This document shows, piece by piece, positions 57,365 to 64,000 of a DNA stretch of 64,000 nt. The notes under the pieces are model-generated. The model had not been told where the DNA came from. It saw nothing but the letters and a program-made list of their open reading frames with translations, and searched no databases. Both the position numbers and the translations under genes were made by a program. Each line of letters begins with the position of its first letter. Position 1 is the first letter of the stretch. The stretch comes from an uncultured Gammaproteobacteria bacterium (GTDB taxonomy: Bacteria; Pseudomonadota; Gammaproteobacteria; Steroidobacterales; Woeseiaceae). The stretch covers positions 62,001 to 126,000 of the forward strand of contig CALBPI010000059.1 in the NCBI GenBank assembly GCA_937899415.1. The letters are read 5' to 3'.

Positions 57365-58288
57365 ATGAAGTACTGGATCACTCTGGCCACACTGCTGCTC
57401 GTTGCAGGCTGTGGCGACAAAACGGCCACGGATGCGGCCGAAACCACCACTGAACCCGAGGCGCAAGCCTCAGCGCCCGCCGACGATGCAGCCAGCGCTG
57501 ACGCCATGTCACCGTTGCAGGCGGCTCTCGACGCGCAGCCCGAAGAAGCGCAGGCCCGATACGACCAGCGCCACCCGGGCGAGACGCTCGAGTTCTTCGG
57601 CATCGAGCCTGGCATGACGGTTATGGAAGGCCTGCCTGGCGGCGGCTGGTACACGAAGATTCTGCTGCCCTACCTGGGCAGTGACGGCACGGTCATCGGT
57701 GTCGACTACGCGCTCGACATGTTCCCACTGTTCGGTTTTTTCTCCGAAGAGCGACTCGAAGCGAAGAAGACCTGGACGACGGACTGGGTGGCCCAGGCCG
57801 AGGGTTGGCGTGGCGACCATGACGCAAGCGTCGAAGCCTTCGTCTTCGGCTCGCGCGACGCCGGGCAGTTCGATGGCCGCGCCGATGCCGTCCTCATGGT
57901 GCGCGCCCTGCACAACCTCGCGCGTTTCGAGAGCGAAGGCGGCTATCTGACGGCCGCCATGGCCGATGCGCACGCCGTGCTCAAGAGTGGCGGCGTGCTC
58001 GGCGTCGTGCAGCACGAAGCACGCGCGGAAATGGCCGATGAATGGGCCGGCGGACAGAATGGCTACCTGAAGCGTGACTTTGTGATTGCGGCCGCAGAAG
58101 CCGCAGGTTTCGAGTTTGTCGAGGCCAGCGACATCAACGCCAACCCGGCAGACCAGCCGACGGCCGAAGAGTTTGTCTGGCGACTGCCGCCCACGCTCAA
58201 CGGTGCCCGCGACAACCCCGAGCTGCGCGACGCCATGGTCGCCATCGGTGAGTCGAACCGGATGACGCTCAAGTTTGTGAAGCCCTGA
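57365..58288 (+). CDS. Lipoprotein with a class I methyltransferase fold
   Basis: The 307-residue product has a lipoprotein signal peptide with lipobox LVAGC (Cys17) and an Ala/Asp-rich linker. A methyltransferase-like domain follows from about residue 65, with GMTVMEGLPGGGWYTKILLPYLG near 80, GVDYALDMF near 110, and an AVLMVRALHNLARFE strand near 180. The group resembles the predicted methyltransferases of COG4798. A periplasmic or outer-membrane location is unusual because AdoMet is cytoplasmic, and the glycine motif is not the classic GxGxG. The protein may have lost or changed its reaction. Confidence 0.8.
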   Translation: MKYWITLATLLLVAGCGDKTATDAAETTTEPEAQASAPADDAASADAMSPLQAALDAQPEEAQARYDQRHPGETLEFFGIEPGMTVMEGLPGGGWYTKILLPYLGSDGTVIGVDYALDMFPLFGFFSEERLEAKKTWTTDWVAQAEGWRGDHDASVEAFVFGSRDAGQFDGRADAVLMVRALHNLARFESEGGYLTAAMADAHAVLKSGGVLGVVQHEARAEMADEWAGGQNGYLKRDFVIAAAEAAGFEFVEASDINANPADQPTAEEFVWRLPPTLNGARDNPELRDAMVAIGESNRMTLKFVKP

Positions 58289-58298
58289 ATCACGTTGT

Positions 58299-58319
58299 GG
58301 CGGGCCGATCAGGCCCGCC
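58299..58319 (+). terminator. Hairpin after the methyltransferase-like gene
   Basis: An eight-base perfect inverted repeat, GGCGGGCC (58299-58306) and GGCCCGCC (58312-58319) with a GATCA loop, starts 11 bases after the stop codon. It lacks a T-run, so termination may be weak or rely on Rho. Confidence 0.4.
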
Positions 58320-58328
58320 GCAGCGCGC

Positions 58329-58334
58329 TACAAT
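58329..58334 (+). promoter_or_regulatory. hemF: -10 box before hemF
   Basis: TACAAT matches the -10 consensus at five of six positions. Transcription would start about 24 bases before the hemF ATG, which also has an AAGG ribosome-binding site. No -35 stands out. Confidence 0.38.
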
Positions 58335-58352
58335 AGCGCCGGGGACGAATAA

Positions 58353-59312
<960 letters not shown>

Positions 59313-59316
59313 TCGC

Positions 59317-59745
59317 ATGCCGCGCCCCTTCCACCTGGCACTGCCTGTCGACGACCTCGGTCCGACGCGGGTGTTCTACACAGAGCTGCTGGGTTGTGCC
59401 ACGGGCCGCGAGGACACACGCTGGGTCGATCTCGATTTCTACGGCCACCAGGTGACACTGCATCTCGTCGACGCGTCCGATGGACCGGCGACGACGAACC
59501 CCGTGGATGGAGACGCCGTACCCGCGCGGCACTTCGGCATCATTCTCGAACCGGCCGACTGGCAGACGCTGGCGCATCGGCTCGAGGCGCAGAACGCCGA
59601 TTTCATCATTCGGCCGCGCACCCGCTTTGCGGGCAGCCCGGGTGAACAATCCACGCTATTCGTGCGGGACCCGTCCGGCAACGCGCTTGAGTTTAAGAGC
59701 TTCGCCGACGACGCCCAGATTTTCGCCACGGAGGCCAGCGCATGA
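59317..59745 (+). CDS. VOC-superfamily (glyoxalase-like) protein
   Basis: The 142-residue single-copy VOC protein begins FHLALPVDDLGPTRVFYTELLG and ends with FVRDPSGNALEFKSF, the two hallmark segments of the fold. A central HQVTLHLVD strand and PARHFGIIL carry metal-ligand-like histidines, and the glutamate in LEFKSF could be the fourth ligand. It resembles dioxygenase-like VOC proteins seen after hemF in related genomes. The substrate is unknown. The ATG at 59317 follows hemF by four bases, and its stop overlaps the alpha/beta hydrolase start (ATGA), so the three genes form one operon. Confidence 0.88.
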   Translation: MPRPFHLALPVDDLGPTRVFYTELLGCATGREDTRWVDLDFYGHQVTLHLVDASDGPATTNPVDGDAVPARHFGIILEPADWQTLAHRLEAQNADFIIRPRTRFAGSPGEQSTLFVRDPSGNALEFKSFADDAQIFATEASA

Positions 59746-60455
59746 AACCCACCGCACCGCCGCAACTTGAAGCCCCGTCGCGACTGGCCACGATGGCCGA
59801 GCTTCGCGCCCCGCTCGACGCCATCACGCTGGCGCTCAACTTCCCGCGCCTCGTGCACGCACCGCGTGGCGACGGTCGCCCCATTCTGCTGTTGCCGGGC
59901 TACCGCGCAGACGCCAATTCGATGCTGCCACTGCGCGGCTTCCTGCGTCGGCTGGGCTATGACGCCCGTGACTGGGAGCTTGGGCGCAACACGGGCAATG
60001 TCGACAAGCTCACGGCGCGAATGCGCGAGGTCGTCGATGCCCTGTTCGAAGAACGCGGTGGTGATTCGATCACGCTCATCGGCTGGAGCCTGGGCGGTAT
60101 TGTGGCCCGCGAGCTGGCCCGCCTTGAGCCTGAGCGCGTGCGCGAGGTCATCACGATGGGGTCGCCCATTGTCGGTGGTCCGAAGTACACAGCTGTCGGC
60201 CGTCGCTTTGCCGACAGCAATGCGCTGGACCTCGACGCTTTCGAACACCAGATCCACGAGCGCAACAGCCTGGGCTTTGATCAACCCGTCACCTCGATCT
60301 ACAGCCGCTTCGACGGCGTTGTCGGCTGGCAGGCCAGTGTCGATGTCTACAACCCGCAGGCCCGCAACATCGAGGTCGCGTCATCGCATTTCGGGCTGGG
60401 CTTCAATGGCGCCGTGTGGCGGATCATCGCGGAGACACTGGCCCGCGACGACTAG
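59742..60455 (+). CDS. Alpha/beta hydrolase (lipase/esterase-like)
   Basis: The 237-residue product has the alpha/beta-hydrolase core with nucleophile Ser116 (GWSLGGIVAR), Asp191 (SRFDGVVGW) and His216 (SSHFGLG), in the expected order. The oxyanion-loop phrase LLLPGYRADANSM is near residue 50. No signal peptide is present, so it acts in the cytoplasm. The family includes esterases and PGAP1-like lipases; the substrate cannot be named. It overlaps the VOC gene by four bases. The next gene has its own promoter-like sequence 37 bases downstream. Confidence 0.88.
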   Translation: MKPTAPPQLEAPSRLATMAELRAPLDAITLALNFPRLVHAPRGDGRPILLLPGYRADANSMLPLRGFLRRLGYDARDWELGRNTGNVDKLTARMREVVDALFEERGGDSITLIGWSLGGIVARELARLEPERVREVITMGSPIVGGPKYTAVGRRFADSNALDLDAFEHQIHERNSLGFDQPVTSIYSRFDGVVGWQASVDVYNPQARNIEVASSHFGLGFNGAVWRIIAETLARDD

Positions 60456-60477
60456 GACATTTCTTTACAGTTCGCTG

Positions 60478-60486
60478 TGGAATAAT
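60478..60486 (+). promoter_or_regulatory. Extended -10 that would start a leaderless protease mRNA
   Basis: TGG followed by AATAAT (60481-60486, five of six matches) is an extended -10. Six bases later comes the ATG at 60493, at the position where transcription should begin. No ribosome-binding site is present. The -35 region is weak. Confidence 0.42.
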
Positions 60487-60492
60487 TGCCCC

Positions 60493-63400
60493 ATGCGACG
60501 TCTCGCGTGCATCGCCCTCGTGTCGCTGCTTTTTGCAGCGCCGGCCGCGGCAGAAATCTCCGCCCTGGGCCCCCAGGCCACGGCCGTGGGCGCCGACGGG
60601 CGCGCCATGTACATCGTGCAGCTCGCGGCCCCCGCCGCACTTGCACGGTCGGGTCGGGCCCCGCGTGACGGCCAGCTGCCCCTCAAGCCCGGTGCTGATG
60701 CGCCTGAACCGCGCAAGGACGGCCGCGTCGCCAGCGCCGCCGCAGCGGTCGAGTCGGAGCAGCAGGCGCTACTGCGCAGCGCGGGCATCACGAGCACGAC
60801 GCTGCATCACTACCGCTACGTGTTCAACGGCTTCGCGGTCCGCCTGACACCGGGCGAAGCGGCGCGGCTGCGCGGACAAGCGGGCGTTACGGCCGTGTTC
60901 GCCGATGCCTCGCGCCCCGTGGCAACCAACGCTAGCCCGTCGTGGCTCGGCTTGTTCGACAACACGGACGGCTTGTCGGGTGCCAACGGGCTCACGGGCG
61001 AAGGCGTCGTTATTGGCATCGTGGATTCCGGCATCACACCTGATGCCGAGAGCTTCAGAGATACGCGTGAGGCCGACCGACCCCGCGCCTGCCGGTCTGA
61101 GTGGGCGCGCGCCTCGTTGCTGGGCCAATGGCTCTGCGCCCGTTACCGCCGCCGTCCTCCCGTGCTCTTTTTCGAACCGCCCGAGAACTGGGGTGGCGCC
61201 TGCATTGCCGGCGAGCGATTCACGGCCGACAACTGCAACAACAAGCTCATTGGCGCGCGGTTCTACCCCGAAGGTGCACAAGCCACGGGACAGCTCGATG
61301 CCGGCGAGATTCTCTCGGCGCGCGATGCCGATGGCCACGGCACCCATATCGCCGCCACAGCTGCGGGCAACCCCGTGCGCGCGATTCTCAACGGCAGCGA
61401 CGTCGACGGCATCCGCGGCATCGCACCCCGCGCGCGGATTGCAGCGTACAAGGCCTGCTGGCTGCGCCCCGGTGCCACGCGCGCCAGTTGCCAGGTGTCC
61501 GACCTCGTGCGCGCGATCGACGACGCTGTGGCCGACGGCGTCGACATCATCAACTACTCGATCGGGACCAACACGGAAACTCTCGCCAATGCCGATGACG
61601 TCGCCTTGCTCGAGGCTACGCGCGCCGGCGTACTCGTCGTCGTGGCTGCCGGCAACAACGGACCATTGCTGGGCACCGTGGGTTCGCCGGCGGCGTCGCC
61701 CTGGGTGATCTCTGTCGCCGCAACCAGCCGCACGGGCTCGCGCTTTCGCGAAGCCAGCGAAGTCCTCACGCCGCTCTCGCTCGCGGGCCGTTACGCGAGC
61801 CTCGAAGCGCAGTTCACGCCGCAACTGGCCGACACGGGAAGTATCACGGCCAACGTCGTGCGCGTCGACGACGGTGACACGAGTTCACCCGCGGGTGAGG
61901 CAGGCAGCATTCGCGACGGCTGTCAGGCCCTGACGAACGCCAACGAGGTCGACGGTCGCATCGCACTGATCGCACGTGGCGCCTGTACGTTCGACGAGAA
62001 AATCACGAACGCGGAAGCGGCGGGCGCCGTCGCCGCCATCGTCTTCAATACCACGGGCGACCCCGTACTCATGGTCGGGGACGGCACCGACATCAACATC
62101 CCCGCAGTATCCATCGGCGCCGCCGACGCGACACTGATCGTCGACGCACTCGCCGACGGTGAGGTCGTACAGGCGACGCTGGCCGCCGGCCTGTTCCTCT
62201 CGGAAGCCGACCCCGGCAATCGCGTGGCCAATTTCTCGTCACGGGGGCCGTCACTGGCAGCGCAAGCCGTGCTCAAGCCGGATGTGGCCGCACCGGGCGT
62301 GGACATCCTCTCAGCGTTTTCGCCTGACGTTGCCAACGGCACCGCGGGCCAGCGCTATGGTTACCTCTCGGGTACGTCCATGGCGGCACCGCACGTGGCA
62401 GGCGTCGCCGCACTGCTCGCCGAGGCGAACCCCGAGTGGACGCCGGACATGCTGCGTTCCGCCCTCATGACCACGGCACGCCAGGACATCATGACGGCCG
62501 ATGGCCTGAGCGAAGCCACGGCGTTCGACATTGGCGCCGGTCACATCGTGCCCAACGCGGCGCGCACGCCGGGGCTTGTCTACGCGGCGACCGGCGCAGA
62601 CTACGACGCCTTTGTGTGCGGCATCGAGGACTACCCGATCGATGCAGCGCGCTGTGACGTGCTGGCAGACGCGGGGGCGAGCTTCGATCCGCAGGCGCTC
62701 AACCAGCCTGCTGTTGCGATCCCGGAACTGACGGGCTCGCGGACCATTACGCGGACGGTAACCGCCACACGCGCTGGCAACTGGCGCGCCCGGCTGCTTG
62801 TCCCGATCGGCTTCACGGCCAGCGTAACCCCGGGCACCTTGAACCTGGCCGCGGGTGAATCCGCGCAGTACAACGTCACACTGACGGCTGTCGACGCGGC
62901 ACCGGGCCCCTGGTATGCGGGCGCCGTCGAGTGGATCGACAGCGACGATGCCCTGACACGGATTCCGCTCGTCGCGAGGCCTGTTGAGATCTCTGCACCG
63001 CGCGAACTGAGTGGCGCCGGTGGCAGCGGCAGTGTCGACTTCGACCTCTCGTTTGGTTTCTCTGGTGGCTATTCCGCCAGCGTATTCGGGCTCAAACCGG
63101 CGACGTTGACCACCGACAGTGTGGCCAATGACCCCACGCGCACGTTCACGCCGCGTAACGGCAGTGGTGTCGTTGGCTACTCGCTGAATGTCCCTGTTGG
63201 CTCGCTGTACCTGCGGCTGGGCTTGTTCGACAGCGACACCGATGGCGACGACGACCTCGACCTGTACCTCTTCTTCTGCCCCACGCCCGGCAATTGCGAG
63301 CGCGTCGACGAGAGTGGCAGCGCCACCTCTGCGGAGCAGATCGACGTTGCGGGGCCAGCGCCCGGCGCTTACGAGGTGTATGTGCACGGGTTCGAGACGG

Positions 63401-63636
63401 ATGAGGTCAGCGGCGGGCCCGGCGCGAACTTCACGTTGTCGACGTGGCTTGTGACCAACACCGACCAACCCGGCAACCTGACCATCAACGGGCCCAGCCT
63501 CGTCAGTCGGGGCACGACGGAGACCTTCAGCGCCGACTGGCAGACACTGGTCTCCGGCAATCGTTACTTCGGCATCGTGGTCCACGAAGCCAACGACGAG
63601 GCCGTTGCGCTGACTCGCATCCAGGTCACGAACTAG
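60493..63636 (+). CDS. Secreted subtilisin-like (S8) serine protease with PA domain
   Basis: The 1047-residue product has a signal peptide (about residues 1-21) and an inhibitor I9-like propeptide region (about 30-140). The S8 catalytic domain follows with Asp178 (GIVDSGITPD), His282 (DGHGTHIAA) and Ser629 (SGTSMAAPHVAG). A protease-associated domain is inserted at roughly residues 475-555 (ALIARGACTFDEKI to PAVSIG). After the catalytic domain comes a fibronectin-III-like module and a beta-rich C-terminal region with DSDTDGDDDLDLYLF, possibly calcium-binding. No sortase or T9SS signal is visible at the end. The start at 60493 is chosen because the signal peptide begins there; the extension to 59767 runs through another gene. 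Confidence 0.94.
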   Translation: MRRLACIALVSLLFAAPAAAEISALGPQATAVGADGRAMYIVQLAAPAALARSGRAPRDGQLPLKPGADAPEPRKDGRVASAAAAVESEQQALLRSAGITSTTLHHYRYVFNGFAVRLTPGEAARLRGQAGVTAVFADASRPVATNASPSWLGLFDNTDGLSGANGLTGEGVVIGIVDSGITPDAESFRDTREADRPRACRSEWARASLLGQWLCARYRRRPPVLFFEPPENWGGACIAGERFTADNCNNKLIGARFYPEGAQATGQLDAGEILSARDADGHGTHIAATAAGNPVRAILNGSDVDGIRGIAPRARIAAYKACWLRPGATRASCQVSDLVRAIDDAVADGVDIINYSIGTNTETLANADDVALLEATRAGVLVVVAAGNNGPLLGTVGSPAASPWVISVAATSRTGSRFREASEVLTPLSLAGRYASLEAQFTPQLADTGSITANVVRVDDGDTSSPAGEAGSIRDGCQALTNANEVDGRIALIARGACTFDEKITNAEAAGAVAAIVFNTTGDPVLMVGDGTDINIPAVSIGAADATLIVDALADGEVVQATLAAGLFLSEADPGNRVANFSSRGPSLAAQAVLKPDVAAPGVDILSAFSPDVANGTAGQRYGYLSGTSMAAPHVAGVAALLAEANPEWTPDMLRSALMTTARQDIMTADGLSEATAFDIGAGHIVPNAARTPGLVYAATGADYDAFVCGIEDYPIDAARCDVLADAGASFDPQALNQPAVAIPELTGSRTITRTVTATRAGNWRARLLVPIGFTASVTPGTLNLAAGESAQYNVTLTAVDAAPGPWYAGAVEWIDSDDALTRIPLVARPVEISAPRELSGAGGSGSVDFDLSFGFSGGYSASVFGLKPATLTTDSVANDPTRTFTPRNGSGVVGYSLNVPVGSLYLRLGLFDSDTDGDDDLDLYLFFCPTPGNCERVDESGSATSAEQIDVAGPAPGAYEVYVHGFETDEVSGGPGANFTLSTWLVTNTDQPGNLTINGPSLVSRGTTETFSADWQTLVSGNRYFGIVVHEANDEAVALTRIQVTN

Positions 63637-64000
63637 GTTCTTAACGCCTCGCCCATTTCGGCGCACACGGCGTAGCGCGGGCAATCCACGACGTGGTCGT
63701 TGACCATGCCCACGGCCTGCATGAATGCGTACATCGTGGTCGACCCGACAAACTTGAAGCCGCGTCGCTTGAGATCTTTCGAGAAGGCGTCCGACAGGGG
63801 CGAGGTCGCGGGGCAATCCGACTGGATGCGCCAGGCATTTTGCACAGGACGGCCATCGACGAAGTCCCAGACATAGTTGGCGAAGCTGCCCATCGTGGCC
63901 TGCACCTCCAGAAACGCACGCGCATTGCCGATCGTCGATTCGATCTTGGCGCGATTGCGGACGATGCCCGCGTCCTCGCGCAAGCGCGCCACGTCGTCGT
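63633..64000 (-). CDS. tag: DNA-3-methyladenine glycosylase I, 3' part (start outside window)
   Basis: The visible 121 or so C-terminal residues match the Tag glycosylase that removes 3-methyladenine from DNA. The family phrases are DVARLREDAGIVRNRAKIESTIGNARAF, NYVWDFVDGRP and SKDLKRRGFKFVGSTTMYAFMQAVGMVNDHVVDC. The His-x3-Cys pair (HVVDC) corresponds to two of the four zinc ligands of E. coli Tag; the other two lie in the missing N-terminus. The reading frame is open to the window edge. The stop shares CTAG with the stop of the protease gene, a convergent end. Confidence 0.95.
   Translation of the reverse strand, partial: DDVARLREDAGIVRNRAKIESTIGNARAFLEVQATMGSFANYVWDFVDGRPVQNAWRIQSDCPATSPLSDAFSKDLKRRGFKFVGSTTMYAFMQAVGMVNDHVVDCPRYAVCAEMGEALRT

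Noticed and set aside
54793-57654. A 953-codon open frame on the minus strand opposite topA
   Set aside because: Its composition (Leu/Phe runs opposite the Lys-rich tail) is the mirror of topA codon use and it has no homology that I can see.
62311-63816. A 501-codon frame on the minus strand opposite the S8 protease
   Set aside because: Low-information Arg/Gly/Val sequence, antisense to a gene with an intact catalytic triad.

Overview
The window is continuous, GC-rich, densely coded bacterial chromosome. I see no rRNA, tRNA, CRISPR array, insertion sequence or prophage. The gene content is gammaproteobacterial: ntrY/ntrX, DUF4390, rsmB, fmt, def, a TsaP-like LysM protein, dprA, smg and topA lie in the order familiar from Pseudomonas, Xanthomonas and Chromatiales relatives. 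The Gram-negative 'dedicated sortase system', GltBD, SpeD/SpeE and many exported lipoproteins suggest a marine or sediment gammaproteobacterium of the Woeseia/Wenzhouxiangella/Chromatiales kind. That placement is an inference; no 16S gene is present.

Layout. 1-3356: two universal stress proteins, a cardiolipin synthase and a glutathione transferase. 3373-8860: a four-gene dedicated sortase module, with sortase and its VIT/VWA target on the minus strand, divergent from an OmpR-type response regulator and a histidine kinase. 8921-12870: a GT4 glycosyltransferase, an exported protein and a TolB/FlgO-TPR membrane protein. 12892-18424: type II NADH dehydrogenase, then spermidine synthesis (speD, speE and an ornithine/lysine decarboxylase-like gene) and a PLD-family lipoprotein. 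18437-25027 (minus): gltB and gltD followed by an orphan secretin N-domain protein. 25436-34981: a small lipoprotein, DUF924, MATE transporter, FadI-like thiolase, AGCS symporter, a LolA-like/outer-membrane barrel pair, and a three-gene operon ending in tpm. 35054-39130: hemH, a VOC protein, a 5'-3' exonuclease and an HNH nuclease. 39529-44148: priA, argS and a SPOR protein. 44145-51523 (minus): ACT protein, ntrX, ntrY, DUF4390, rsmB, fmt and def. 51780-57282: TsaP-like, dprA, smg and topA. 57365-64000: a lipoprotein with a methyltransferase fold, hemF, a VOC protein, an alpha/beta hydrolase, a secreted S8 protease and the 3' part of tag.

How the genes work together. The sortase module looks complete for signal sensing, transcription and surface anchoring of one exported VWA protein. 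The target's C-terminal sorting motif, however, is not a recognisable LPxTG. NtrY looks like a normal kinase, but NtrX has lost the residues needed for ATP hydrolysis and sigma-54 contact. speD, speE and the decarboxylase form a spermidine operon whose leader holds a possible four-codon upstream ORF inside a hairpin.

Several genes have a -10 element placed so that transcription would start at the ATG, which suggests leaderless mRNAs. The interval before priA carries an exact CRP-type palindrome and DnaA-box sequences. No wholly unknown multi-gene system is evident. The best leads are the sortase module, the leaderless promoters, the speD leader, the degenerate NtrX, the orphan secretin N-domain protein and the Lys-tailed, zinc-finger-less TopA.
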